DNA from: JAJRXR01 sp041402005
GTDB taxonomy: Bacteria > Planctomycetota > Phycisphaerae > Phycisphaerales > UBA1924
DNA: 64,000 nucleotides
Reading direction: 5' to 3'
NCBI GenBank assembly: GCA_041402005.1
Contig: JAWKTB010000005.1
Location: 372,001 to 436,000, forward strand
Positions 1 to 7,888 of this stretch are shown in pieces. Each line of letters opens with the position of its first letter. The first letter of the stretch is position 1. Both the position numbers and the translations under genes were made by a program. A model generated the notes under the pieces. The model had not been told where the DNA came from. It saw only the letters and a list, made by a program, of their open reading frames with translations, and did no database searches.

Positions 1-204
1 CGGGAAGTTCACGTGCCCGGGCACGCGCACGCCCCGCAGTCGCGTATCTCGGAACATGAATGCCACGAGGCTGACGCAGGCGCGCCCGTCGAGTCGGTCG
101 AGCTCGAGGCCCGGGGGGAGGCGGGGCGTCAGCAGCGCATCGTCCACGGCGTAACTGATGATCGCGAGGTGTTCCCATCGCGCGGTCAGGAAGGGGGATC
201 CCAT
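1..204 (-). CDS. DUF2071 (YqjF-like) family protein, N-terminal part, cut by window edge
   Basis: This gene reads leftward out of the window. The 68 visible codons have no stop and begin MGSPFLTARWEHLAI, followed by a 'LPPGLELDRLDG' segment and 'VSLVAFMFRDTRLRG'. This is the usual start of the DUF2071/YqjF family: a TxRW-x-L opening, then a passage about the upper bound on a value, then an FxxxRxRG strand. The function of the family is not established. The start is the ATG at 204. It is divergent from the hutG-like gene, with only 42 bp between the two starts, so the promoters must be packed in that gap. Family assignment rests on the N-terminus only. Confidence 0.7.
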   Translation of the reverse strand, partial: MGSPFLTARWEHLAIISYAVDDALLTPRLPPGLELDRLDGRACVSLVAFMFRDTRLRGVRVPGHVNFP

Positions 205-246
205 CGGGCAGAGCCTAGCGGGAACGGGTGCTACACTCGCGCGCCG

Positions 247-1122
247 ATGAAGGTCCCCCACTGCCAGCCCGGGACATGGCCGCGAGATATCGCGCCCTCG
301 CGCCTCGCGTCTCGCATCCGAAGGGACTCTCCCGAGGGGTGCCGGGTCGCGCTGCTGGGGATGCCTGACGACCTGGGTGTGCGTCTGAACGCCGGACGCC
401 CTGGCGCGGCGGAGGGACCGACGGCGCTGCGGGCGGCGCTGACGAGATACGGCGCCGCGGAGGCGAGTGGGGTCGAGTGGCCGGGCGTCTTCGACGCGGG
501 CGACGTCCAGCCCTCGAAAGACCTCGACGAGACGCATGATCGGGTGAGCGTCGCGGTCGAGGCTCTGCTGGCGGCTGACCTCTTCCCCGTCGGGATCGGG
601 GGCGGGCACGACCTGACCTACGCATTCGTGCGCCCGCTGGCGACCAGGTTGCCGGGGATGGTCGGGGTCTACTTCGACGCTCATCTGGACGTGCGCGAGG
701 AGAAGGGCTCCGGGATGCCCTTCCGGCGCCTCGTCGAAGACTGCTCGGTGAGCGCCCTGCACGTGCTCGGGCTGGACCGGTACGCGAACACCAGCGAGCA
801 CGTGCGCTGGTTCCAGGGGCACGGCGGGCGGATCGACGCGCTGACCCCGACGGACCCCCTGCCCGCGGGCGATCTCTTCGTCTCGCTGGATCTGGATGTG
901 ATCGACCAGGCGTGCGCGCCGGGGGTCAGCGCGATGAACCCCCACGGGTGGTCGCCGTCGACGGCCGAGGCCTGGGTCCGCGCCGCGGGGCGGAGCACCC
1001 GCGTCCGCTGCTTCGACATCATGGAGCTGTCGCCCCCCCACGACGAGAGCGGTCGGACGGCCCGCGTGGCGGCACGCCTGCTCCTCGCGTTCCTCGACGC
1101 GTTCTCGGAGCGGGCCCAGTGA
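247..1122 (+). CDS. hutG: Formimidoylglutamase / arginase-agmatinase family hydrolase
   Basis: This is a 291-residue ureohydrolase. The binuclear manganese site is visible: GGGHD (first His and Asp), YFDAHLDVR (the DAHxD motif) and SLDLDVID (SxDxD). The family hydrolyses guanidino or formimino groups of arginine, agmatine or N-formimino-glutamate. The next gene, four bases overlapping, is imidazolonepropionase, so formiminoglutamate is the likely substrate and the last step of histidine degradation the likely role. The reading frame is open upstream to position 13. The ATG at 247 is chosen because the upstream part overlaps the divergent DUF2071 gene and is low-complexity. HutH and HutU are not in the window. 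Arginase or agmatinase activity cannot be excluded from sequence alone. Confidence 0.85.
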   Translation: MKVPHCQPGTWPRDIAPSRLASRIRRDSPEGCRVALLGMPDDLGVRLNAGRPGAAEGPTALRAALTRYGAAEASGVEWPGVFDAGDVQPSKDLDETHDRVSVAVEALLAADLFPVGIGGGHDLTYAFVRPLATRLPGMVGVYFDAHLDVREEKGSGMPFRRLVEDCSVSALHVLGLDRYANTSEHVRWFQGHGGRIDALTPTDPLPAGDLFVSLDLDVIDQACAPGVSAMNPHGWSPSTAEAWVRAAGRSTRVRCFDIMELSPPHDESGRTARVAARLLLAFLDAFSERAQ

Positions 1123-2351
1123 GCGCGGGCGACGGCTCGATGGTGCTCCGGGGCGGGCGGGTCCTCACGATGGGACGGGCGCCCGGGGCACGGCGCGGAT
1201 CGGCGGTCGGCGAGCTGCACGCAATCGATGGGTGCGATGTTCGCATCGAGGGCGGGCGCGTCGTCGGCGTTGGACGCGGGCTTGAGATCGCGCCCGGGGA
1301 GGACATCTTCGACGCGAGCGGACGTGTCGTGATGCCGGCGTTCGTGGATTGCCACACCCACGCGTGCTGGGCGGGGGACCGCCTGGACGAGTGGGAGCAG
1401 AAGCGGCGCGGGGCGACGTACTTGGAGATCCTGCAATCTGGCGGGGGAATCATGTCCACCGTCCGTGCCGTGCGGGCGGCGAGTGAGGCCCAGCTGCGCG
1501 ATGGGCTGCTCGCACGCCTGTCCGTCATGCTCGCCGAAGGGACCGCCAGCGTCGAGGTCAAGAGCGGGTACGGGCTCTCCACCGAGGACGAACTGAAGAT
1601 GCTCCGGGCGATCGGGGCGGCGGGCGAGGCCTGGGCGGGCACGCTGCGCATGACCGCCTGCCTGGGGCACGCAAAGGACCCGAGCCGTGCCGACTTCGTG
1701 GACGTGACGATCAACGAGACGCTCGAGGCGGTGCATGACGAGTTCCCCGACGTCACGATCGACGCGTACTGCGAGCAGGGCGCCTGGTCGCTCGACGAAT
1801 GCCTCCGGCTCTTCGACCGAGCGTTCGAGCTGGGACATGACTGCCGCGTGCATGCCGACCAGTTCAACAGCCTGGGAATGACTCCGGAGGCGGTCCGCCG
1901 ATCGTTCCGCTCGGTCGATCACCTGGAGGCGACGTCGGGCGGGGATCTGCGGGCACTTGCCGAGAGCGACACCTTCGGCGTGATGCTGCCGTGCTCTGGC
2001 TTCCACGTGGACGGGCGGTACGCCGACGGGCGGGGCTTCCTCGACGCGGGCGGCTTGCTGGCGATCGCGACGAACGCGAATCCGGGGTCGGCGCCCTGCC
2101 TGAGCATGCCGACGGTCGTCGCACTCGCGGGGCGCCACCTCGGCCTCACGCCGGCGGAGGCGATCGGGGCGTGCACCGTGAATGCCGCCGCCCTGCTCGG
2201 GCTCGACGACCGGGGACGGATCGCGCCGGGCACGTTCGCGGACCTCGTCATCCTCCGCCACACGGACGAACGCCAACTCGCCTACGAGTTCGGCGCGCGG
2301 CACGTGGACACGGTGATCGTCGGTGGCAAGGTGGTATCCGGGTCCCCATAG
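1119..2351 (+). CDS. hutI: Imidazolonepropionase
   Basis: This 410-residue amidohydrolase opens the imidazolone ring of 4-imidazolone-5-propanoate to give formiminoglutamate in histidine catabolism. The metal-binding HxH is in 'DCHTHACWAGDR'. The HutI-typical segments 'RGATYLEILQSGGGI', 'VKSGYGLSTEDELKML' and 'VHADQFNS' follow. The late His/Asp region is 'SVDHLEA' and 'AIATNANPGSAP'. The GTG at 1119 overlaps the stop of hutG (GTGA), a coupling typical of co-translated genes. An in-frame ATG at 1140 is an alternative start. Length matches the family (about 400-410). The product of HutI is the substrate assigned to the preceding enzyme, so the pair forms a consistent two-step unit. Confidence 0.93.
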   Translation: MSAGDGSMVLRGGRVLTMGRAPGARRGSAVGELHAIDGCDVRIEGGRVVGVGRGLEIAPGEDIFDASGRVVMPAFVDCHTHACWAGDRLDEWEQKRRGATYLEILQSGGGIMSTVRAVRAASEAQLRDGLLARLSVMLAEGTASVEVKSGYGLSTEDELKMLRAIGAAGEAWAGTLRMTACLGHAKDPSRADFVDVTINETLEAVHDEFPDVTIDAYCEQGAWSLDECLRLFDRAFELGHDCRVHADQFNSLGMTPEAVRRSFRSVDHLEATSGGDLRALAESDTFGVMLPCSGFHVDGRYADGRGFLDAGGLLAIATNANPGSAPCLSMPTVVALAGRHLGLTPAEAIGACTVNAAALLGLDDRGRIAPGTFADLVILRHTDERQLAYEFGARHVDTVIVGGKVVSGSP

Positions 2352-2370
2352 TTCCCGCCAGGAGCCCCCG

Positions 2371-3261
2371 TCAGGCCAGGAGCACCGGGAGCACACCCGG
2401 CTGGACGGACAGCTCGAGCGCCTCCGCACGCCCGTCCTCCCCCTCGCCGAACGCCCCGAGTTCCCCGTCGAGCTGATGCACAAGCTCCCCCCCGTCGCCC
2501 GTGACCCTCACGCCTCTGCCTGTGGCGTGCAACGCCCCTCGAACGCGCAGGTGGAACCGCAGGCGGGCGGCGAGCATCCAGCCGGCCGCCGCCAAGGCGG
2601 TCGCGTGCGGCAGGAAAACGACGTCGAGCAGGCCGTCGTCGATGCGAGCTCTTGGGGCGGGGTCGATGCGCAGGGCGTACTGGCGGGAGTTGGCGACGAC
2701 GAGCATGCCGCGCCGAGCGTCGACGATCTTCTCGCCGTCCACCTCGACACTCAGGCGCGGGATGGAGGGGTGGAACGTCTCGTCGATCACGGGCTCGAGG
2801 TAGGCGAGGTGCCCCGTCGCCTTGGTGCGTGACTTGTCGAGGCGGCGGATGATGCCCGCGTCCGGGCCCAGCGAGCACATGATGAGGAAGCTCTGGGTGT
2901 TGCACCGGGCGAGATCCACCCGGGTCGTGCGCGCGTCCTCGACCGCTCGGACGATGCGCTCGGGGTCGGCGCTCATCGCGAACTCGCGCGCGAAGAGATT
3001 CTCGTTGCCGCAGGCGGCGTGGTAGATGGGTGTGTCGGCGGCGATGGCGGCGTCGGCGGCGTGGTGGACCGTGCCGTCACCCCCCACCACGACCAGTGCG
3101 TCCGCGGAGGCAAGACGCACGGCGTCCAGCTCCTCGTGGGCCCCGATCACGAGGCGTTTGGCGACGTGCCCCCTCGCCACGAGGGTGTCGGCGATGCGGT
3201 CACCCAGCAGCTGCGCGCGCCCGCGCCCGGACCTCGGGTTGCTCAGGACGACCACCCGCAT
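2371..3261 (-). CDS. Diacylglycerol kinase catalytic domain (YegS/DgkB-like) lipid kinase
   Basis: A 296-residue protein beginning MRVVVLSNPRSGRGRAQ. It has the nucleotide-binding signature 'VVVGGDGTVHHAADA' near residue 58-72, which defines the DAGK catalytic fold (GGDGT). The C-terminal half is the beta-sandwich lid with 'ARRGMLVVANSRQYAL', matching the family's 'vaN...yggg' region. These enzymes phosphorylate diacylglycerol, sphingoid bases or related lipids at the inner membrane. The gene converges with hutI (19 bp between stops) and is divergent from map (65 bp between starts). The lipid substrate cannot be predicted. Confidence 0.85.
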   Translation of the reverse strand: MRVVVLSNPRSGRGRAQLLGDRIADTLVARGHVAKRLVIGAHEELDAVRLASADALVVVGGDGTVHHAADAAIAADTPIYHAACGNENLFAREFAMSADPERIVRAVEDARTTRVDLARCNTQSFLIMCSLGPDAGIIRRLDKSRTKATGHLAYLEPVIDETFHPSIPRLSVEVDGEKIVDARRGMLVVANSRQYALRIDPAPRARIDDGLLDVVFLPHATALAAAGWMLAARLRFHLRVRGALHATGRGVRVTGDGGELVHQLDGELGAFGEGEDGRAEALELSVQPGVLPVLLA

Positions 3262-3326
3262 GGGAGGCGTAGGGTAGCCGTTGGCGCGATGCCTCAGACG
3301 CCGACGCGCGACCTAGGATCTGGACC

Positions 3327-4148
3327 ATGTCCAGGCTCCCGACCATCGAGGGCGCCGACGCCGAGCGCGCGGCGGAAGCGGCGCAGAAGGTCGTCCTCGT
3401 CCACAGGCGACTCTGCGACTTCGTGCGCGAGGGACAGACCCTCGCCACGATCGACGCCTTCGTCGCCAAGACGCTCGACTCGCTCGGGGCGAGGTCGTGC
3501 TTCAAGGGGTACCGGGCCGGGCGCCTGCCCCCCTTCCCCTCGCACGCGTGCCTGAGCGTCAACGAGTGCGTCGTCCACGGGACCGCCGGCTACTACGAGA
3601 AGCCTCTCAAACGGGGTGACCTCATCTCCATCGACATCGGCGTCCTGTACCGGGGCTGGATCGGGGACGCCGCGTGGACCTACGCGATCGGCGAAGCCAG
3701 TCCCGAAGCCAGGCGCCTCATGAAGGCTGGCGTCGATTCGCTCCGACTCGGCATCGAGCAGCTCCGCCCCGGCAACACGTTCATGGAATGGGCCAGGACG
3801 GTTCAGGGGTGCGTCGAGGGGGACTACAAGCTGCACCTGGTCCGCGGCCTCGGCGGGCACGGGTACGGGCGTCGCCTGCACGAGCCGCCCTTCGTATCAA
3901 ACACCGTCCCCAAGTACCCGATGGAGTGGCCCGACGGCTCGCGGGAGTGCCGCCCGGGAACGCTGATCGCCGTCGAGCCGATGATCGGGCTCGGGACGGG
4001 GCAGACGAATCAGGCGAGGGGCGAATGGCCGATCTTTACGGCGGACGGATCGCTGGCGGTCCACTACGAGCATGACGTCCTGGTCACGGAAGAGGGGCCG
4101 CGCGTGCTGACGGAAGGGCTCGACGAGTTGCCGGAGGTGTTGGGGTAG
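3327..4148 (+). CDS. map: Methionine aminopeptidase, type I
   Basis: A 273-residue M24 peptidase that removes the initiator methionine from nascent proteins. All five metal ligands can be placed: Asp in 'SIDIGVLYRGW', Asp in 'GDAAWTY', His in 'GGHGYGRRLHEPP', Glu in 'AVEPMIGLG' and Glu in 'HYEHDVLVT'. The substrate-binding His is in 'CVVHGTAG'. The motif GHGYGR replaces the more usual GHGIG. There is no N-terminal zinc-finger extension. The gene is preceded by a short divergent spacer and followed by the inverted repeat at 4164-4238. It is slightly longer than the E. coli enzyme. Confidence 0.93.
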   Translation: MSRLPTIEGADAERAAEAAQKVVLVHRRLCDFVREGQTLATIDAFVAKTLDSLGARSCFKGYRAGRLPPFPSHACLSVNECVVHGTAGYYEKPLKRGDLISIDIGVLYRGWIGDAAWTYAIGEASPEARRLMKAGVDSLRLGIEQLRPGNTFMEWARTVQGCVEGDYKLHLVRGLGGHGYGRRLHEPPFVSNTVPKYPMEWPDGSRECRPGTLIAVEPMIGLGTGQTNQARGEWPIFTADGSLAVHYEHDVLVTEEGPRVLTEGLDELPEVLG

Positions 4149-4163
4149 GTCAGTCTCGTTTCA

Positions 4164-4238
4164 CGGAGGGGTGGGCTTCCAGCCCACCCGCCTGTCTCGC
4201 ATAGGTCGTTGCGGGAGGGCTGGAAGCTCTCCCCTCCG
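4164..4238. repeat. Long imperfect inverted repeat, each arm itself palindromic
   Basis: Arm 1 (4164-4191) and arm 2 (4211-4238) are 28 bases each and complementary at 25 of 28 positions, with a 19-base loop. Arm 1 also contains the self-complementary core GTGGGCT-tcc-AGCCCAC. The element could therefore form one long stem or two small hairpins. It lies between map and trpA, has no T run after it on either strand, and so is not a standard intrinsic terminator. It may be a REP-like or miniature palindromic element. Confidence 0.8.
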
Positions 4239-4272
4239 AGAGGCGCGAGAGACATGTGAGGGGTGTGGAGCG

Positions 4273-5070
4273 GTGGGTCGCATCGATGACATCTTTGGAT
4301 CGGCACGGGGCGAGGGGCGGAAACTGCTGATGCCGTTCGTGTGCGCCGGCTCGCCGACCCGCTCGTGCCTGCCAGACGTCCTGATGGGCCTCGAACGCGG
4401 CGGGGCGTCGATCGTCGAGGTCGGATTCCCCTTCTCCGACCCGATCGCGGACGGCCCGGTGATTGCGGCGGCAATGCACGCGGCCCTCTCGAGGGGCACG
4501 ACCCCCGCCGAGATCTTCGAGCAGGTCCGCAGCGTCCGCGACCGGCTCAAGCTCGGCCTGGTCGCGATGGTGTCGGTGAGCCTCGTGGACGCGATGGGGG
4601 GCGCCGGGGCGTTCTGCGCCCGCGCGGCGGAGGCCGGGTTCGACGGGCTGATCGTGCCCGACTGTCCGCTGGAGGAGTCGAGCCCGGTGCGCAAGGCCGC
4701 GGGCGAGCGGGGGCTGACGCTCAGCCTGCTGGTGGCGCCAACGACGCCCGAGACGAGGGCCGCGGAGATCGCCAGGGCGTGCACGGGGTTCGTCTACCTG
4801 CTGGCGCGGGCCGGGGTGACGGGCGAGCGTGACGAGGCGCCGGAGATCGAGTCGCGGGTCGCGGCGTTGCGTCAGGCGGCGCCGACGCCGATCGCGTGCG
4901 GGTTCGGGATCTCGACCGCCGACCAGGTCCGGGCGGTGACCCGTCACGCGGACGCGGCGATCGTGGGGACCGCCCTGGTCCGTCGCCTCGGCGAGGCAGG
5001 GGGTCAGGACGCCGAAGTCGCGTCGGCGGCCGAAGGGTTCTGCCGGGAGTTGGCGGGCGGGCTCGCGTAG
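4273..5070 (+). CDS. trpA: Tryptophan synthase alpha subunit
   Basis: A 265-residue TIM-barrel protein that cleaves indole-3-glycerol phosphate to indole and glyceraldehyde 3-phosphate, working with TrpB. The catalytic Glu is in 'IVEVGFPFSDPIADGP' and the catalytic Asp in 'LIVPDCPLEES'. The phosphate-binding loop is 'ACGFGISTADQV' and 'AIVGTALVRRL'. The GTG at 4273 is chosen because homology begins there (GRIDDIF...). The frame is open back to 4171, but that part runs into the inverted repeat and has no family similarity. GAGGGG nine bases upstream is a fair ribosome site. The usual partner trpB is not adjacent. The second catalytic motif reads PDCP rather than PDLP. Confidence 0.92.
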   Translation: MGRIDDIFGSARGEGRKLLMPFVCAGSPTRSCLPDVLMGLERGGASIVEVGFPFSDPIADGPVIAAAMHAALSRGTTPAEIFEQVRSVRDRLKLGLVAMVSVSLVDAMGGAGAFCARAAEAGFDGLIVPDCPLEESSPVRKAAGERGLTLSLLVAPTTPETRAAEIARACTGFVYLLARAGVTGERDEAPEIESRVAALRQAAPTPIACGFGISTADQVRAVTRHADAAIVGTALVRRLGEAGGQDAEVASAAEGFCRELAGGLA

Positions 5071-5089
5071 GAAGACGGGCAAATCCGAT

Positions 5090-6178
5090 CTAGTAGATCT
5101 TGGCTCCATCGAGGCGGTTGCCGCGAGTCGCTTCCATGTAGGTCTGGCACTCGGGGGTCGCAGAGTGTCCATTCCAGACGCTTCCCGTCGGGAACCAGGG
5201 GTTGGGGTCGGTATACGCCTCGTTCTGGCTCATGTTGCTGACGTGTCCATCGAAGTAGGCGACATTGATGCTCGCATTCGGATGACGGAATGACAGCAGC
5301 TGGTTCTCGGGAATCGCGGCGTCGGATCCAGGGAAGGGCTCTCGCCCATACGCCGTCGAGCCATGAATGACAGGCATGTTATCAAAGAAGGAGCTAAAGC
5401 TCACGTCAAGGCGAGGATCAAAGTCAAGCCCATCGTCCATAGAGGCGTACCGCGTACCGTCAGCGAACATGACTTTGTCTGCAACGTTTGTGCCAACCCT
5501 ATCCAGCCGCGGCAAGAATGTTGGTGGAGTAACCGCAACGCTGTCATACGCATTCTTCTTCCTCAGAATGATGTGCGTCGAGGTGACTTCGTAAACGGGA
5601 ATCGAGGTGGAGTAGGAGAGGTAGTAGAAGCTTGTCGGCGCGAGAAAACTCACCTGACGGTATCCCTGATCATTCAGGACGGCGCGATAGTCCTCCTGGT
5701 CATCGATTGACTCCAGCCGAAAAATGGCGTCATTGTAAACCGTCGCGCCCGCACAGTTCCACTCATTGAATAGCTGGGCCGTTCGCTGAGCACGGTTTGC
5801 AGATAAGCCAACGGCGTCGCCGAGAATCGGACTGAGCCAATCCAGCGTGCAAGTGGGAGCGTCTGGCTCCGAGTTGCCATAGAGCAAATCAAGCGGCTGG
5901 ACTGGATTCCCGATCGCTCGCCAGTAGTGATCCACGTTGGATGTGTTCGGACCGGAATATTGATCGTGGTTGTCGAGTGCGTACTGCAACTGGAGTTGCG
6001 CAATTTGACGCTGCATTGCCGCACATGCCATCGTGCGCGCCGTGTTGCGCGCAGCGCCAAGGGCAGGCAGGAGAATGCCGATCAGGAGCGCAATGATCGC
6101 AATCACCACCAACAACTCGATGAGCGTGAAGGCGGAACGGGAGGCGGCGACAGGAAGACGCCTGTGCTGAGTCATCAC
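5090..6178 (-). CDS. Prepilin-type N-terminal domain protein with C-terminal DGHV motif
   Basis: A 362-residue protein. The N-terminal class III (prepilin) signal is clear: short basic leader, then 'RSAFTLIELLVVIAIIALLI', with cleavage expected before the Phe and Glu at +5. The C-terminal region has 'FRHPNASINVAYFDGHVS', resembling the H-X9-DG motif of the very large planctomycete family of prepilin-headed proteins. The proteins are thought to be membrane-anchored pseudopilin-like subunits processed by prepilin peptidase, but their role is unknown. The body is AT-richer than its neighbours and uses codons such as AAT, TCA and ATA that are otherwise rare here, which suggests transfer or relaxed selection. 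It lies 53 bp downstream of a small membrane protein gene on the same strand and is probably co-transcribed with it. Confidence 0.88.
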   Translation of the reverse strand: MMTQHRRLPVAASRSAFTLIELLVVIAIIALLIGILLPALGAARNTARTMACAAMQRQIAQLQLQYALDNHDQYSGPNTSNVDHYWRAIGNPVQPLDLLYGNSEPDAPTCTLDWLSPILGDAVGLSANRAQRTAQLFNEWNCAGATVYNDAIFRLESIDDQEDYRAVLNDQGYRQVSFLAPTSFYYLSYSTSIPVYEVTSTHIILRKKNAYDSVAVTPPTFLPRLDRVGTNVADKVMFADGTRYASMDDGLDFDPRLDVSFSSFFDNMPVIHGSTAYGREPFPGSDAAIPENQLLSFRHPNASINVAYFDGHVSNMSQNEAYTDPNPWFPTGSVWNGHSATPECQTYMEATRGNRLDGAKIY

Positions 6179-6231
6179 TGAATCTCCAACTCGTTGCCTT
6201 CAGACATACGACGCATTGCCCGCAATCAATC

Positions 6232-6603
6232 TCAAGGCCGCAAGCGGCGTGGAGCGTTGTCACTGAACTCGACGGCGCCAGTCTGGGCGTTCACGACCGA
6301 CTCCGAGAACTTCATATCCTCAAGCATGCCAAGGGCTCTTGGGACAATCACCCACCCCTCGTCGCGCTCAACAATCGGAAGAAGCGCGTACTCGCCAGAG
6401 TCAGGGTTCTTCTCCGGCAACGCCATCCCCCGCCGGCCACCCGTGTTGAAGGTGAAGCGGTCCCCATTGGTCACATCAATCAGGACGTGATGTGACTTGA
6501 GGTCGGGCCCGCCGCGACCCAGCACATTGAACGCCAACGACCCGCCCAGCACGACGGCGGCGACGATGAACAGGCCGATCTGCCACGGCTTCATACGGTC
6601 CAT
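6232..6603 (-). CDS. Small single-pass membrane protein, unknown function
   Basis: About 123 residues. A short basic start (MDRMKPWQ) leads into one hydrophobic segment ('IGLFIVAAVVLGGSLAFNVL'), then a soluble domain with no motif I recognise. ATG at 6603 is preceded by GAGGCGAGGAG very close to it. The ATG at 6594 (MKPWQ) has the same ribosome site at a longer spacing, so either may be used. It lies directly upstream of the prepilin-headed protein on the same strand, and the pair probably forms an operon driven by the -10 element at 6708-6713. It could be an accessory protein of that pseudopilin, but this is inference from position only. Confidence 0.65.
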   Translation of the reverse strand: MDRMKPWQIGLFIVAAVVLGGSLAFNVLGRGGPDLKSHHVLIDVTNGDRFTFNTGGRRGMALPEKNPDSGEYALLPIVERDEGWVIVPRALGMLEDMKFSESVVNAQTGAVEFSDNAPRRLRP

Positions 6604-6707
6604 GTCTCCTCGCCTCTGGGACTCTCGATGCCGAGCGGGGATCGCCTCCCCTGCCCCGTGCGCCCCTCCCAAGTCGCCCCGGCGGACCCCGGGGCGGGAC
6701 GGGCCCG

Positions 6708-6713
6708 AGTATA
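6708..6713 (-). promoter_or_regulatory. Candidate -10 element (TATACT, minus strand)
   Basis: TATACT on the minus strand sits about 105 bp upstream of the 6603 start, in an otherwise very GC-rich 132-bp gap. No convincing -35 is seen at 16-18 bp spacing. It would drive the small membrane protein and the prepilin-headed gene. Confidence 0.4.
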
Positions 6714-6735
6714 GAGCCGAGCCCGACCGCGGGCA

Positions 6736-7827
6736 TCACGGCGCGTGTGTCAGCGATCTGGACGGGGACAAATCCACCATGACCGGGTAATGGTCGGAGG
6801 CGTAGCCCTCAAACGTCGTCATGTCCCGCCACGAGATCTCCGCGGGGCGGGCGGGCGTGCCGTAGATCGTTTCGCTGTCCGCCAGCTCGCACCCAGCCGC
6901 GGCGTCGTTGGCCAGGATCAGGTCGATGCGACGACCCGACTCGTGGCTGATCCACTTGGTCTTGGCGCCGGTATTGTCCGCGAAGAGATCGTGAAACCCG
7001 GCGTCGACGAGCGTCTGGACCGACTTCGCGTCCCCCGTCGCGTTGAAGTCGCCCAGGATCAGCGTCGGGCCCAGGTCGCCCTCGGACTCACGCAGCTCGT
7101 TCATCACCGAGACCAGGCCCTCGGCCTCCTTCTCACGCCAGTAGTCGGAGTACCGACCCGACTTCATGTGCACCGCGAACAGACGCAGGCGCCAGGGCTC
7201 GTCTCCCCCCCACGTCTCGCCCGGGACCTCCACGACGACCATCAGTGGCGAGCGGTGAAAGGTGATGGGCTTGCCGGCGTACCAGTTTTCCGAGTTCCCG
7301 TACTTGTCGGGATGGACGCCGCCGAGCGGGCGCTTGGGCCAGTTCTTGGTCTCGACGATGGGGAAGCGTGAGAGCACGGCCTGCTCGATGCCGCGCTCGT
7401 CGCCGGCGTCGATCGAGACGATGTAGTCGTACCCCATGTCCGCGAGCCGAGAGTCCATGAACCAGTGCAGAGCGTCGAGGGACTCGACCTCCTCGAGGCA
7501 GATCACGTCGGCGTTGACGCTGTGGATCGCCAGGGCGACGGCGTCGAGCTGGCCGTCCGGCTTGCGGTCGTCGATGTCCTCCTGGTCGCCCGACAGCGTC
7601 GGGTCGTCCACGTCATCGAAGAGGTTCTCGACGTTGTAGGTCGCGACGCGGATCGAGTTCGCCGCCTTGTCGGGCACGTGGTCTGAGCCGAAGCGGGGTG
7701 GGAAGAGGGGCTTGGCTGCGGCGGTGGTCGCCGGCTGGGCGGTCTGGTCGGGCTGGCAGGCGATCGCGAAAGTCGCGGCGGAGGCGATCGCGACGAGCGC
7801 GAGGCGGCGGGTGGTCTTCGTGATCAT
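6736..7827 (-). CDS. Endonuclease/exonuclease/phosphatase-family lipoprotein
   Basis: A 363-residue protein of the EEP (DNase I-like) fold. Visible motifs: 'VATYNVENLFDDVDD' (Asn in the first strand), 'CLEEVES' (metal-binding Glu), 'LILGDFNATGDA' (GDFN) and 'GYASDHYPVMVDL' (SDH with the catalytic His). The N-terminus is a lipoprotein signal: MITKTTRRLALVAIAS...FAIAC, with a lipobox ending AIAC. The start at 7827 has GAGGAG eight bases upstream, better than the in-frame upstream extension. The enzyme is therefore predicted to be anchored outside the cytoplasm and may degrade extracellular nucleic acid or a phosphodiester. A DNase/phosphodiesterase role is inferred from the fold; the substrate is unknown. 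Confidence 0.87.
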   Translation of the reverse strand: MITKTTRRLALVAIASAATFAIACQPDQTAQPATTAAAKPLFPPRFGSDHVPDKAANSIRVATYNVENLFDDVDDPTLSGDQEDIDDRKPDGQLDAVALAIHSVNADVICLEEVESLDALHWFMDSRLADMGYDYIVSIDAGDERGIEQAVLSRFPIVETKNWPKRPLGGVHPDKYGNSENWYAGKPITFHRSPLMVVVEVPGETWGGDEPWRLRLFAVHMKSGRYSDYWREKEAEGLVSVMNELRESEGDLGPTLILGDFNATGDAKSVQTLVDAGFHDLFADNTGAKTKWISHESGRRIDLILANDAAAGCELADSETIYGTPARPAEISWRDMTTFEGYASDHYPVMVDLSPSRSLTHAP

Positions 7828-7851
7828 CTCGGGGGCTCCTCGGTTCGCGTC

Positions 7852-7881
7852 GATCCCCCTCGGGGGGATCCGCCGAGTGTA
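7852..7881 (-). promoter_or_regulatory. Candidate -10 element plus perfect leader hairpin upstream of the EEP gene
   Basis: On the minus strand a TACACT (7881-7876) is followed at once by the palindrome GATCCCCC-cga-GGGGGATC (7870-7852), which ends 24 bases before the ATG at 7827. The hairpin would lie in the 5' leader, or it could be a terminator for the upstream squalene/phytoene-synthase-like gene whose stop is at 7889. There is no T run. Confidence 0.4.
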
Positions 7882-7888
7882 CGAGCCC

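Noticed and set aside
681..2483. Long minus-strand open frame of about 600 codons opposite hutG and hutI
   Set aside because: It is antisense to two well-supported genes, is rich in Arg/Pro/Ser with no domain pattern, and is the expected shadow of GC-rich coding DNA.
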